From Rubripirellula tenax (GTDB lineage: Bacteria > Planctomycetota > Planctomycetia > Pirellulales > Pirellulaceae): a DNA stretch of 64,000 nt. Of this stretch, positions 56,201 to 64,000 are shown one piece after another. Every line of letters begins with the position of its first letter. Positions within the stretch are counted from its first letter, which is position 1. Position numbers and translations under genes: made by a program. Location: positions 1-64,000 of the forward strand of contig NZ_SJPW01000004.1 of assembly GCF_007860125.1 (NCBI RefSeq), read 5' to 3'. A model generated the notes under the pieces. The model had not been told where the DNA came from. It did not search any database and saw nothing but the letters and a program-made list of their open reading frames with translations.

Positions 56201-56526
56201 CGCTGAGAAAGCAATTTGGTAATTTGGCCCAGGCCGTCTTGATTGGGTTGCAGCAACACCAACTCGTGATCCGCCGACAAACCGTTCAATAATGGGCTGA
56301 TGTCGTCGATGCTGGGATCGACGAAAACAATGTGATTCGATTGTGTTTGGGCAACGCTCGACTGAGAGACTTCGCAAGCGGGTGCAACTTCAGCAGCTTG
56401 GCTGATCGCGGCTCCGCAATCGGCGGCCAGCATCAATCGTTTTTCAAACGTGTCGGCGCTCCAATTTGGCGATCGACGGGCGACTGCGTGGTGACTTTTG
56501 GACAAGGTGCGAAGGGAACGTTTCAT
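53299..56526 (-). CDS. DUF4347 / CBM-like repeats / galactose-oxidase-like protein
   Basis: A 1075-residue surface-type protein. The N-terminus (MKRSLRTLSKSHHAVARRSP) resembles planctomycete giant-protein secretion signals with LMLAAD. Residues 65-228 are a DUF4347 domain (HIVFVDPSIDDISPLLNGLS, HIVAHGRAGQIQLG). Three repeats of about 115 residues follow (230-350, 352-473, 480-602), each with a xylan-binding-CBM-like start (IRAQGSTGEE, IFARGDEGTE, VHARGHEGTE) and a YSTGTWTAADGI-type end. Residues about 610-960 are a kelch propeller and 965-1065 an all-beta cap of the galactose oxidase type. Copper/radical residues are all present: Cys678, Tyr735, Tyr922-His923 and His1007. It is probably an alcohol or glyoxal-type radical-copper oxidase. 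Confidence 0.8.
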   Translation of the reverse strand: MKRSLRTLSKSHHAVARRSPNWSADTFEKRLMLAADCGAAISQAAEVAPACEVSQSSVAQTQSNHIVFVDPSIDDISPLLNGLSADHELVLLQPNQDGLGQITKLLSQRNNVASVHIVAHGRAGQIQLGNQLVDAEVLQQRQASLRSWSNSLTETADILIYGCETGADESGLNLINEIAKLTGADVAASTDKTGAQSLDGDWILERSVGAIESGLAFDALTRQSYAGVMPITIRAQGSTGEENMSLQIDGITVATFESIGTQLQDFTYQTTTNARSSQIRVDFTNDQYDEVTEADRNLRVDSVTIEGVTLQTESPDVFSTGTWKPEDGIVPGFRESEFLHSDGYFQFPIIGIGSGSEIEIFARGDEGTEQFNLRIDGRNVASFTATTQLRSFTYTHTENVIADDVRIQFPSDRWDPANGIDENLTVDYITIDGESFQTEDPSVYSTGTWTAADGIVPGFGRGEELHGAGYFQFASNTNDGSRILVHARGHEGTERFNLVVDGQVVRTFTASSTSDFQTFAYIHSTTVDAADIRVQFISDEWNPVLGIDENLDVDYISVDGKAYQTESPAVYSTGTWTAADGIIPGFRESETLHSAGFLQFANASYLIDTDSEGNGEWSDVEPLGLVPIHSIVLPDGKVFSFGTTELGMQSAQFVYSIYDPETGVEEILPNTTDTDIFCSNMSIDPVSGNVMIFGGDARGEGGTVNTAVNDVLVFDYANRTLRDATQGEMAYDRWYGSSVTLPNGEILVLGGTGGGKDIPEVFNATTGWRTLTGVNMNINYYYPKTWVTSDSSVVTMSNSGAMYRINTAGAGSSQQIGTAGVPHHNGSPGVMYDVDKIAFVGTNAKIYVGDLSATNPTFTAVANVLSARRDGGMSMLPDGRVLITGGSSQFNVLGTAVYATEIWDPTTNQVEVVEDVELARLYHSSHILLPDGTVWVAGGGAPGPLKNLNAEFYAPDYLYAADGTLAVRPVITAAPSNVDNSDTFTITVEDASVIQRITAVRSGASTHAVNNDTRFVNLSFTVIDDSTIQVTTLNANIMIPGTWMLFALDADGTPSKASMLGVATANVINTPHLLA

Positions 56527-56987
56527 AGGTCGTCAGACTCATCGAAGAACATTTGGCGGGACACACGCGGCAATCACCTGAAGGGGACTTGATAGGTTGT
56601 CTCACCCTTCATGATCCGCGTTGGAGCGGCGATCCATCGCCCAGCCGCACGAAGCGGCGCTAGAAATGATAACTAGATCCACGCGAGACGCCCGACTTTG
56701 CACGCAAAAAGTCCGATATCCGTTATTAAAACTTCTTCGTTTTGCATGAGCGCCATCAAAAAGCAGACGAATTTCAAGCACACCTTCTCATATGGCCCTG
56801 AGAATCCTTCACTCGACTGAAGGGCGACCGAAACATTGTTTGCGTTGCATGCCAATAGTCGTCCCAGGAATATTGCCCGCTTCTATTCTTCTTGTTAGAT
56901 CGTTCCCCATTCGCCCAACCGAATGAATGCGGCCAACAGATGGCACTGTGATCTGCCAATGGAGAAGGAGATCGAGGCACCCCATCG
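56527..56987. other. Intergenic region upstream of the oxidase gene
   Basis: About 460 bp between the start of the oxidase gene and the end of the PEP-CTERM gene, both leftward. It should contain the oxidase promoter. Only short, unconvincing open frames are present, and I see no repeat or RNA gene. Confidence 0.4.
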
Positions 56988-57776
56988 CTATGCGAGGAAG
57001 AGGCGGCGGAACGCAACGACGCCCCCTAAAGCCAGAAGGACAAGCGACGACGGCTCCGGGACCGCGGTGGCGTTGAGCCGCACGTTGTCGAAGTCCACTT
57101 CCAGATGCGCACCCGGATACATTAAATCAATCTGATTCAAATTCACCAAGCGAATGCCCAAGGCCTGGCCAAGCAGCGAGTGAGTGTCGCCCGTTGTGAA
57201 CGACAGACTGCTGGTACCGAAATCGCCCTCAGCAATCGAACCGCTTAGCGAATTGTCGTCCTGATCTAAAACCGCGCCACCGGCGAGCAGGTCGACGCGA
57301 TACCCAGGAAAACCATTGAGATTAAAATCGTCGCCGTTCTGGGCGATACCCGATGCGATGTTGCCGATCTCGACGTCTAGCTGGTAGTGAGTGTTCGCCT
57401 GCAACGTCGCGCTTAACGTCTGCTGCATGCCGTATTCGCCTTGGCCGCCGCTTCCCGCGAAATTGAACGCGATGCCGACGCGCTGACCCTCAGCGGCACC
57501 TGCGGTGAAGTTCGTCGGCGCGTTGGGGGTCAACGTTCCGATGTAGTACGTCGCACCCGCGCCGCCGCCGGCGGCGATGCCGTCGGGATCATACAAGTCC
57601 CAGCCATTGAGCGGTCCAAACGTAAACTCGTTGAACGGCGACTCGCCACTGATATCCTCGAAGCCTGAATTGATCACCGTCACCAATTCAGCGGAAGCAT
57701 CCGGTGCATGAACGTTCAGATGAGCGAGGAAAGCGACGATCACGATGTGAATTCGGTACATGCGGGGGCTCTTCAA
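56988..57776 (-). CDS. PEP-CTERM sorting domain protein
   Basis: A 262-residue exported protein. It has a signal peptide (MYRIHIVIVAFLAHLNVHAP after a short basic N-region) and a C-terminal PEP-CTERM tripartite signal: VPEPSS at about 239-244, hydrophobic LVLLALGGVVAF, then RR. The mature body has a carbohydrate-binding-like beta-sandwich pattern (VINSGFEDISGESPFNEFTF, HLEVDFDNVRLNATA) typical of PEP-CTERM cell-surface/EPS proteins. An exosortase, not encoded here, would process it. It starts opposite to and 167 bp from a sigma factor gene. Confidence 0.88.
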   Translation of the reverse strand: MKSPRMYRIHIVIVAFLAHLNVHAPDASAELVTVINSGFEDISGESPFNEFTFGPLNGWDLYDPDGIAAGGGAGATYYIGTLTPNAPTNFTAGAAEGQRVGIAFNFAGSGGQGEYGMQQTLSATLQANTHYQLDVEIGNIASGIAQNGDDFNLNGFPGYRVDLLAGGAVLDQDDNSLSGSIAEGDFGTSSLSFTTGDTHSLLGQALGIRLVNLNQIDLMYPGAHLEVDFDNVRLNATAVPEPSSLVLLALGGVVAFRRLFLA

Positions 57777-57943
57777 AGAAAAGAGGAGGCCTATTCAGAA
57801 ATAGGGAGCGACACTTGTTACTCGCTATCCTTGTCCAAACCGCGACAAAATTTGCAGACATTTCTGTGGAATGGCCGAAAACACGTAGACGAGAAGGAAT
57901 TGCGGAGCACTTCGCCTCCGCATCGTCGAACTATCGGTGCATA

Positions 57944-58600
57944 ATGCCGACAACATATTGCTGCTCCCCGGAACTCGAGATTCATGCCGTTAGCCACGTG
58001 ATTGAAGATAAGCCTCCCATCGAAACCACCTTTCCGGATTGGCATTCACGGCTGCGCGCGGGCGACTCAGTCATCACATCACGACTTTGGGAGCTGTACT
58101 TTCAACGGATGGTCTTACTTGCCCGCAAGCGACTTCGCGATACACGAACGGCCGCCCGTGATGAAGAAGACGTCGCACTCAGCGCGTTCAAAAGCTTCTG
58201 TCTCGGTATCCGAGCCGGCCGCATCGAACTGGATCGTGACGACGTCAACCTGTGGCCGCTGTTGGTCACCATCACGATCAACAAGGCGGTTGACCATGTC
58301 CGACACGAGAACCGCCAAAAACGAGGCGGTACTGCCAACGAACCGGCGGAATCGCTGCTCGAAAACGCGATCGGGCCCGAACCGTCACCAGAACTTGTCG
58401 CCGCAGCATCCGAATCACTCGAATCATTGTTGGCCTGCTTGGACCGAACCAACGATCCGATGCTGCGTGAAATCGCGATCGTTAGCATGGAAGGTAACTC
58501 CGCGACGGAGATCGCTATCGCACTGAAGTGTTCGCCCCGAACGGTGCAGCGAAAACTCAAAACGATCCGGCAACTTTGGCAGTCCGAGGCTCAATCGTGA
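57944..58600 (+). CDS. ECF-type sigma factor coupled to a Ser/Thr kinase
   Basis: A 218-residue ECF-like sigma factor. The ATG at 57944 is preferred; the longer frame from 57704 would run through the leader and overlap the divergent gene. Region 2: LRDTRTAARDEEDVALSAFK, NLWPLLVTITINKAVDHVRH. Region 4: LREIAIVSMEGNSATEIAIA and LKCSPRTVQRKLKTIRQLW. This is the planctomycete ECF group with the EEDVA motif. Its TGA overlaps the GTG start of the following kinase gene (GTGA at 58597-58600). In related planctomycete loci such kinases are thought to replace classical anti-sigma factors; that mechanism is an inference here. Confidence 0.85.
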   Translation: MPTTYCCSPELEIHAVSHVIEDKPPIETTFPDWHSRLRAGDSVITSRLWELYFQRMVLLARKRLRDTRTAARDEEDVALSAFKSFCLGIRAGRIELDRDDVNLWPLLVTITINKAVDHVRHENRQKRGGTANEPAESLLENAIGPEPSPELVAAASESLESLLACLDRTNDPMLREIAIVSMEGNSATEIAIALKCSPRTVQRKLKTIRQLWQSEAQS

Positions 58601-60549
58601 ACCCAGACGATCGAATCGATTTTGAGGACTTGCCCTCCGATCAAATGCTGTTCGTGAATCGTTGTTGTGACCAGTTCGAGGAAACTTGGCAACGCGATGG
58701 GGCCGCTTCTCTGTCCATGTTCCTTGATTCGCTGGAGTGTTCCGACGCTCGAACTCACTTAATACTTCAGCGGGAACTGTCAGTTTTGGACGCCCAGTAC
58801 CGTAAGAGTTTGGGCGTGGAAGTCTCCATCAAGGACTACTCTGCGTGGTGCAAGTCGTTGACGAAAGCGGATCTCGACGAAATCACGCGTGCAGTATCGC
58901 AAACGACAAACGTTGCCGATCGGTTACACGAAGGCCAACGTGTCGGTGACTACGTGATCGAAATGTGCATTGGCCGCGGTGGCATGGGCCAAGTCTATCG
59001 CGCTCGTCACGAATTGATGGGTCGCAAAGTCGCCATCAAGGTCTTGCTGCAACAAACAAGCCAAGACCCGCAAGCGCGACGTCGGTTCGAACGCGAAGTC
59101 CAATCCGTGGCCGCGATGTCGCACCCCAACGTCTTGACCGCGTTTGACGCTCGAGACGCCGACGGCATGTTGTGCCTGGTGACCGAATGGATCGACGGAC
59201 AAACGCTCGCCGATCGAGTGCGAGAAACGGGAAGCCTTTCGGTGACGGAGGCCATCGACCTTTGTGATCAAGCCGCAAGCGGACTGCAGTATGCTCACGA
59301 ATCCGGTTTCATCCACCGCGATGTCAAGCCGAGTAACCTGTTGGTGGACGCGGCGGGAAATCTTAAGGTTCTTGACCTTGGGCTAGCCAAGCTTCGGCAA
59401 AACCTAGACGGTGCTGTGCCCAGCGATCGTCCACACGATGATGTCCTTACCAAGTCGCACCACATCATGGGAACCGCCGAGTTCCTATCGCCCGAACAAG
59501 CGAGGTTTCCGGATCAAGTCGACGTCCAAAGCGACATCTATAGCCTCGGCTGCACGCTGTTCTTCCTGATCACCGGCAATCCGCCTTACTGTGGCGACTC
59601 GCCGCTCGACACCGTGCTGTCGCACATCGAGTCCGAAACACCCAGCCTAGCCAGATCGAACGAAGACGCGCCAGTTCCCGCGGCGCTGGTCGATCTTGTC
59701 CAATCGATGATGGCGAAGGATCCCGCGGATCGCCCACGTTCGATGACGGAAGTGCGTTTGCGATTCGCCGAATTGCAAAACCATTCGCCGTCGCCGCTTG
59801 CGATGCCGCCCACACCGGTGTCAAGAAAACGTGTGCGTCAAGGGATTGCGATCGCGACGTGTATCGCCGGCATACTCCTGGTCGTTGCGGCCTCGATATC
59901 TTCGTCGAAGCCCACACAGCCAACCGCGACGTCCAACGGATTGATCTTCAACGGACAAACCAGCTACGCGATGGTCCCCGATTTTGAAGTGCCGATTCCG
60001 GGTCAATCGATGATCGAAGTGGTGGTGACTCCGCGAGCCGGCCGTTTGCCATGCAACGTCGTGACATGGACGGGTGACACAAGCCTGGTACTGTTCATCA
60101 TGCAAGGCCGAAAATGGGGAATTGCGACCCTGGGCAATGGCAAGTCGGCGCTTGAAGTGACCGTGGATGAGATGGCGATGGATGAAACGTGTTTGGTAGC
60201 GGCGCGTTGGATTGGAGACGACCTGGAACTGTGGATCAATGGTAAGAAGGCTGAAACGCAACCGATCGCCTATCCGCTTTTTCCAAACGATCCGATGCTG
60301 TGCTTTGGCGGAACTCCCGCCGGCATGCTGCCTGATGAACAGGGCACACGATTCTTTCGCGGAACCATTCACTCGCTTCGCCTGTCCAAGCATCCACTGC
60401 CCGATCCCGCAGTTTACCGCTCGGGACTGGACTCACAACCTTCCACGTTGGCGTTGTTTGAAATGCGTGCCGGTCAAGACAACACCACCACCGATGCAAC
60501 AGATCATCGCTGGACCGCATCGCTGTTCGATACTCGCTGGGCCGACTGA
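58597..60549 (+). CDS. Membrane Ser/Thr protein kinase with C-terminal LamG-like domain
   Basis: A 650-residue kinase from the GTG at 58597. Residues 1-110 are an N-terminal planctomycete kinase extension. The catalytic domain is 118-395: glycine loop IGRGGMGQVYRA, Lys148 (VAIKVL), catalytic HRDVKPSN (240-247), DLG (260-262) in place of DFG, a frequent bacterial variant, and APE-like SPEQ (298-301). One membrane helix at about 416-436 (IAIATCIAGILLVVAASIS) leads to an extracytoplasmic concanavalin/LamG-like domain (447-650: GLIFNGQTSYAMVPDFEVP, FFRGTIHSLRLSKHPLPD). The outer domain may sense carbohydrate and alter kinase activity towards the co-encoded sigma factor. The sensing role is inferred. 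Confidence 0.85.
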   Translation: MNPDDRIDFEDLPSDQMLFVNRCCDQFEETWQRDGAASLSMFLDSLECSDARTHLILQRELSVLDAQYRKSLGVEVSIKDYSAWCKSLTKADLDEITRAVSQTTNVADRLHEGQRVGDYVIEMCIGRGGMGQVYRARHELMGRKVAIKVLLQQTSQDPQARRRFEREVQSVAAMSHPNVLTAFDARDADGMLCLVTEWIDGQTLADRVRETGSLSVTEAIDLCDQAASGLQYAHESGFIHRDVKPSNLLVDAAGNLKVLDLGLAKLRQNLDGAVPSDRPHDDVLTKSHHIMGTAEFLSPEQARFPDQVDVQSDIYSLGCTLFFLITGNPPYCGDSPLDTVLSHIESETPSLARSNEDAPVPAALVDLVQSMMAKDPADRPRSMTEVRLRFAELQNHSPSPLAMPPTPVSRKRVRQGIAIATCIAGILLVVAASISSSKPTQPTATSNGLIFNGQTSYAMVPDFEVPIPGQSMIEVVVTPRAGRLPCNVVTWTGDTSLVLFIMQGRKWGIATLGNGKSALEVTVDEMAMDETCLVAARWIGDDLELWINGKKAETQPIAYPLFPNDPMLCFGGTPAGMLPDEQGTRFFRGTIHSLRLSKHPLPDPAVYRSGLDSQPSTLALFEMRAGQDNTTTDATDHRWTASLFDTRWAD

Positions 60550-60666
60550 CGAAGCGACTGTAAGTGACGGTATTTCGTTCGCCGTGGTGTTTTGCCGGTG
60601 ACGATTCGGAACGTTTTTCGGTTCTATCAGTAGTCAACGCGTGGCGAACAACAATTGGAAGATCCC

Positions 60667-61632
60667 GTGGTCACACAACTCACCGGCAAACGAATCGTAA
60701 TCGCTGGAGGCAGCGGATTCCTGGGCCGATCGATGGCGGACGCATTCGCTGCCAAAGGCGCGGAGGTCACGATTCTGTCGCGATCAGTGCCGAAGACTGC
60801 TGGATCGTGGACGCATCGCATTTGGGATGGGCGAACATTGAACGGTGGGGCGGCGGGAGACTGGTCGTCCGCGATCAACGGCTGTGACGCGATCGTGAAC
60901 TTGGCGGGCCGTACGGTGAACTGTATCAAGACGCCGGATCACAAGGATGAAATTTTGCGGTCGCGTGTCGAGTCGACTCGGGTGCTTGGCCAAGCGATGC
61001 GTGTTGTCGAATCGCCGCCGCCGGTTTGGGTGCAAATGAGTACGGCGCACATTTACGGCGATCCACCGTCGGCCGTTTGTACCGAACAGTCCGCCGAAGG
61101 AATCGGGCTAGCACCGACGGTCGCGCGGGCTTGGGAATCTGCGTTTGCGGAAAGCAAGTTGCCCCAGCAACGCGGCACGATCATGCGGACCAGTTTCGTT
61201 GTCGGCCGTGATCGCGGCAGTGGCGGCGGGGCCCTTGGCACGCTGGGTTTGATCACCAAGTTAGGGCTCGGCGGAACAGTGGCCCGCGGCACGCAAGGGA
61301 TGTCATGGATCCACGAGGACGACTGCAATTCGATCTTCGCGAGGGCGATCGCTGATGAAACGATGGAGGGGACTTACATCGTTTCTTCACCCCACCCAGA
61401 GTCACAGGCGACCTTCATGCGAACGCTTCGCAAGGTCATCGGAATACCAATCGGACTGCCAGCCTTTGAATGGATGGTCCGTATCGGAGCTCCGATCTTC
61501 ATGCGTACTGATCCGGAACTGGTTCTCTATGGTCGCTACGTGATTCCGAAACGATTGATGGACGACGGTTTCGAGTTCGAGTTTGCGAACCTTGAACCGG
61601 CGTTGAGGAACTTGTATGACAAGAAACGTTGA
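60667..61632 (+). CDS. TIGR01777 family epimerase (SDR, NAD-dependent)
   Basis: A 321-residue SDR-fold protein. The GTG at 60667 is chosen because GGAAG lies at 60657-60661, five bases upstream; a TTG at 60655 is the alternative. NAD(P)-binding GxxGxxG at 14-20 ([10 protein letters not shown]). NLAGRTVNC and [12 protein letters not shown] hold the active-site region (Ser-x-Tyr-like). [20 protein letters not shown], and the C-terminal DUF1731-type [20 protein letters not shown] identify the TIGR01777 family, whose substrate is unknown. It overlaps the next gene by 17 bp, first of a compact operon. Confidence 0.85.
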   Translation: MVTQLTGKRIVIAGGSGFLGRSMADAFAAKGAEVTILSRSVPKTAGSWTHRIWDGRTLNGGAAGDWSSAINGCDAIVNLAGRTVNCIKTPDHKDEILRSRVESTRVLGQAMRVVESPPPVWVQMSTAHIYGDPPSAVCTEQSAEGIGLAPTVARAWESAFAESKLPQQRGTIMRTSFVVGRDRGSGGGALGTLGLITKLGLGGTVARGTQGMSWIHEDDCNSIFARAIADETMEGTYIVSSPHPESQATFMRTLRKVIGIPIGLPAFEWMVRIGAPIFMRTDPELVLYGRYVIPKRLMDDGFEFEFANLEPALRNLYDKKR

Positions 61633-62371
61633 TCGCAAAGACTCAGATCGCACATGGCCGCTGCCGAATCATCCGTGGGTCATGCGAATGACGTGGTCGG
61701 ACTTGCTGTTCGCCCATTGGCGTGTCGCGGCGGCGAAGGTTGCTGCGTTGCTTCCCACGGGAGTGACTTTGGACACCTGGGAAGGCCAAGCCTGGATCGG
61801 AGTCGTTCCGTTTCTGATGTCGAACGTAGCTCCGCGACTGTGTCCGCCCATCCCGAGTGTGAGTCGCTTTTTGGAATTGAACGTGCGAACCTACGTCACC
61901 GTTGGCGGAAAACCGGGCGTCTGGTTCTTTTCGCTCGACGCGGCAAGCCTCGCTGCGGTTCGGGTGGCCAGAGCAACGTTCAATCTGCCGTACATGGATG
62001 CGACGATGTCGATCGCTCAGAGCGAAATGGGCGAGACGAGTTTCAAAAGTCATCGCACGCATCGTGGCGAACGTTCGGCGGACTACGACGCAAGCTATGC
62101 CGCGGCGGGTGGCTTCGTCCACGCCGAACCGGGATCACTCGAATACTGGCTGACCGCTCGATACTGTCTTTACAGTGCCAATCGCAAAGGCAGAATTTTT
62201 CGCGGTGAAATCGATCATCCGCCCTGGTCCCTTGCGTCAGCCGTTTACGCCGAGCGAATCAACACAATGGGCGAACCGTTTGGACTTACGTTCCAAAACC
62301 CGCCGCATGTGTTGATTGCCAAGCCTGTCGACGTGCACGCGTGGATTGTGACAGAATGCAACAATGAATAG
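61616..62371 (+). CDS. DUF2071 (YqjF-like) protein
   Basis: A 251-residue cytoplasmic protein of the DUF2071/YqjF family, shown by [60 protein letters not shown] and [20 protein letters not shown]. Family members have an acetoacetate-decarboxylase-like fold of unknown role. The ATG lies inside the end of the epimerase gene (17-bp overlap), and its stop overlaps the following DUF4345 gene by 8 bp, indicating translational coupling. Confidence 0.88.
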   Translation: MTRNVDRKDSDRTWPLPNHPWVMRMTWSDLLFAHWRVAAAKVAALLPTGVTLDTWEGQAWIGVVPFLMSNVAPRLCPPIPSVSRFLELNVRTYVTVGGKPGVWFFSLDAASLAAVRVARATFNLPYMDATMSIAQSEMGETSFKSHRTHRGERSADYDASYAAAGGFVHAEPGSLEYWLTARYCLYSANRKGRIFRGEIDHPPWSLASAVYAERINTMGEPFGLTFQNPPHVLIAKPVDVHAWIVTECNNE

Positions 62372-62771
62372 TCGCTTCCCCGCCGTCGTCATTTTCGTCA
62401 CCGCCGCTGCTTGGGCTGGATTTGCCGTCTGGCTGGGCACCAGTCCCGGCGCGTTGCTACTCGCGTTTGGCGTCAACGTATCCACCCCGCAAATGTTGAC
62501 GGAAGTGCGTGCGTTCTATGGGGGTGTTGAAATGGCGATCGCGGTAGCGATGATCATCCTTTGGCGACGCGGCGATGTGTTCGCTGCATTGCTGATTGGC
62601 GGCCTGCCGATGGCCGGTTCGGCGACGGGTCGATGCGTTGGAATGATATTGGATGGTTTTTCAGAAATGCATGCTGGGTTCGCGGGCTTAGAAATCATGG
62701 GTGCGGTGTTTTGCGGGGTTGGATGCGCGATGGCGTCTCGGGAGGCGAAGCATGGACCAGCCAACTCTTGA
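62364..62771 (+). CDS. DUF4345 small membrane protein
   Basis: A 135-residue protein with four predicted membrane helices: VVIFVTAAAWAGFAVWLGTS, ALLLAFG...VEMAIAVAMIILW, FAALLIGGLPMAGSATGRC and GFAGLEIMGAVFCGVGCAMA. EVRAFYGGVEMA and MAGSATGRCVGMILDG are DUF4345 signatures. Function unknown. It overlaps the dioxygenase-like gene at its 3' end (62752-62771) and DUF2071 at its 5' end. Confidence 0.82.
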   Translation: MNSRFPAVVIFVTAAAWAGFAVWLGTSPGALLLAFGVNVSTPQMLTEVRAFYGGVEMAIAVAMIILWRRGDVFAALLIGGLPMAGSATGRCVGMILDGFSEMHAGFAGLEIMGAVFCGVGCAMASREAKHGPANS

Positions 62772-63486
62772 TCGCGATGGGTTTTGTCTTTTGAAGCAAG
62801 CGGTGACGGCCGAAACTGTCGAACAATTGTTGGTCGTGTGTCGTGACACGTTTGATGACGACGCCGATGGCGATACCGTGCGGGCGAGATCCAGTCGAGG
62901 GCACGTGTACGCAGCCAGAAACTTGATCAAGTCGATTCCCGAAGTCTCAACCGTTTGGCAATGCGATTCGCTCGTCGGTTTTCTTCGCGAGCAACTCGGC
63001 GACCAATTCGGATTGGTTCGGGCGTTGTTCTTCGACAAACCGCCAGACCGAACGTGGGCTTTGGCTTGGCACAAAGACACATCCATCGCCGTGAGAAACC
63101 ATTCGATCGCGTCACCTTCCGTTTCGCGACCAACCATCAAAGCCGGTGTGCCGCACGTGATCGCTTGCGACGAAATCTTGAACCGAATGCTAACGCTTCG
63201 GATTCACCTGGACGAAGTGACCGACGAAAACGGGCCGCTGCGAGTGATCCCAGGCTCGCACGTTTCATCGACCAGTGACGGCGATGGTTTAGATGCTGCT
63301 GTCGATGTTCACGCAAAGGTCGGTGACGTGTTGGCAATGCGGCCCTTGATCAGCCATTCAAGTGGCGCATCAGTACCAGGAACACGACGTCATCGACGCA
63401 TCCTGCACCTAGAATTCGCAGCGTCTGCAAGCTTACCCGACGCGATACAGTGGCACGACTTCGTCGCGTATGCGCCGACACGATAG
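62752..63486 (+). CDS. Phytanoyl-CoA dioxygenase (PhyH) family protein
   Basis: A 244-residue Fe(II)/2-oxoglutarate dioxygenase-like protein from the ATG at 62752. The double-stranded beta-helix carries His107-x-Asp109 (WHKDTS), distal His202 (ISHSSG) and a 2-oxoglutarate-binding Arg at about 213-216 (GTRRHRRILHLEF). The N-terminus DRDGFCLLKQAVTAETVEQL is typical of PhyH proteins. It probably hydroxylates a lipid or small metabolite. It overlaps the DUF4345 gene by 20 bp and ends the four-gene operon. Confidence 0.85.
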   Translation: MDQPTLDRDGFCLLKQAVTAETVEQLLVVCRDTFDDDADGDTVRARSSRGHVYAARNLIKSIPEVSTVWQCDSLVGFLREQLGDQFGLVRALFFDKPPDRTWALAWHKDTSIAVRNHSIASPSVSRPTIKAGVPHVIACDEILNRMLTLRIHLDEVTDENGPLRVIPGSHVSSTSDGDGLDAAVDVHAKVGDVLAMRPLISHSSGASVPGTRRHRRILHLEFAASASLPDAIQWHDFVAYAPTR

Positions 63487-63681
63487 TCAACCTCGCCGAC
63501 ACTCGAGTGCACACTTTCCCGTTCGATCACTTTCCGAGTGAAACGCCCGCGGCGGTTGCAACAAGGGAACACGTGTGGAATCGAACTTTGTGTTTCTGGC
63601 CCAAGCTTTCGGTCTATTCAACGGAATCGAAGAGATCCGCGTGGGCGAACATTCCTGCTTACTCTAGATTACTTTCGCAAT

Positions 63682-64000
63682 TCAATCAGGAAGCGAAAGC
63701 TCAAAACCTTCGCTTTCACCTTGAACCAACAACCACTGTTGGTCGACGCCCAGGGATGGAAACGATTCAACATGCCCACCAGGCCAGTGGACGGTCACTT
63801 GGCAGGCTTCCGATGACCTGCCCAAACCGACTCGGATGGCACGTTCGTCGCTGGCAAGAAAACCGTCACCAGAAGTTTGGTGGCACGTCCACCGCTGATC
63901 GCCTGACTGAACTTCAACGACGGCGCCGATGGCGTCACGCGCGCACGTGGTACCCGACAGCCGCAGGTCAATCCAGCGATTCGAATCACGAGCGTGATTG
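63682..64000 (-). CDS. ASPIC/UnbV domain protein (CRTAC1-like), 5' part outside window
   Basis: A partial minus-strand gene: its last 105 codons run from the window edge to a TGA at 63682-63684. Residues read NRWIDLRLSGTTCARDAIGA, VVEVQSGDQRWTCHQTSGDG, RAIRVGLGRSSEACQVTVHW and PGGHVESF. This is the ASPIC/UnbV domain found at the C-terminus of CRTAC1/FG-GAP repeat proteins. The missing N-terminal part should hold FG-GAP/VCBS repeats and, in planctomycetes, sometimes TPR repeats. Such proteins are exported and probably bind ligands or calcium. Confidence 0.85.
   Translation of the reverse strand, partial: NHARDSNRWIDLRLSGTTCARDAIGAVVEVQSGDQRWTCHQTSGDGFLASDERAIRVGLGRSSEACQVTVHWPGGHVESFPSLGVDQQWLLVQGESEGFELSLPD

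Overview
The window looks like a planctomycete chromosome, probably a Rhodopirellula-like member of the Pirellulaceae. Evidence: formylglycine sulfatases dominate; there is a DUF1559 prepilin-like protein next to a tiny lipoprotein, a DUF1552/DUF1592 pair, DUF1080, YHYH and PEP-CTERM proteins; ECF sigma factors are coupled to a membrane regulator or a Ser/Thr kinase; GC is moderate, Shine-Dalgarno sites are few and GTG/TTG starts occur. No rRNA, tRNA or CRISPR array was seen.

Layout. 1-868 is gene-poor, with a terminator-like hairpin and decayed ORFs. 869-2620 is a secreted CocE-type hydrolase with an EF-hand. 2650-3400 is a graveyard: a DDE transposase relic, the first 44 codons of an EF-G gene, and an orphan ORF. 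VF530-type and COG4637-type ATPase genes follow. 5607-11203 is a tightly packed plus-strand operon: ECF sigma factor, single-span anti-sigma-like protein, secreted sandwich protein, SHD1-YHYH-PEBP fusion and, 88 bp on, a PQQ-type propeller.

11312-46872 is a long minus-strand block of mostly exported catabolic proteins: five sulfatase genes (six sulfatase domains, one gene being a tandem fusion), a GH28 and a GH95-like glycosidase, S9 and S15 peptidases, esterases, a hexaheme cytochrome beside a sorbosone-dehydrogenase/ThuA fusion, a PhoD phosphatase, DUF1080 and DUF1552/DUF1592. Together they suggest breakdown of a sulfated, fucose- and/or uronate-containing (algal-type) polysaccharide; the substrate is an inference. 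A plus-strand DUF1559/lipoprotein pair interrupts the block.

47467-49233 encodes an NhaC-type antiporter. 49614-52189 is an IS21-family element whose right end truncates a PadR-linked DUF2306-type membrane gene and supplies its stop codon. 53299-56526 encodes a 1075-residue DUF4347 / three CBM-like repeats / galactose-oxidase-like protein with all copper-site residues conserved. Then come a PEP-CTERM protein, an ECF sigma/kinase couple joined by a GTGA overlap, an overlapping four-gene operon (TIGR01777 epimerase, DUF2071, DUF4345, phytanoyl-CoA dioxygenase-like) and, at the right edge, the 3' end of an ASPIC/UnbV-domain gene.
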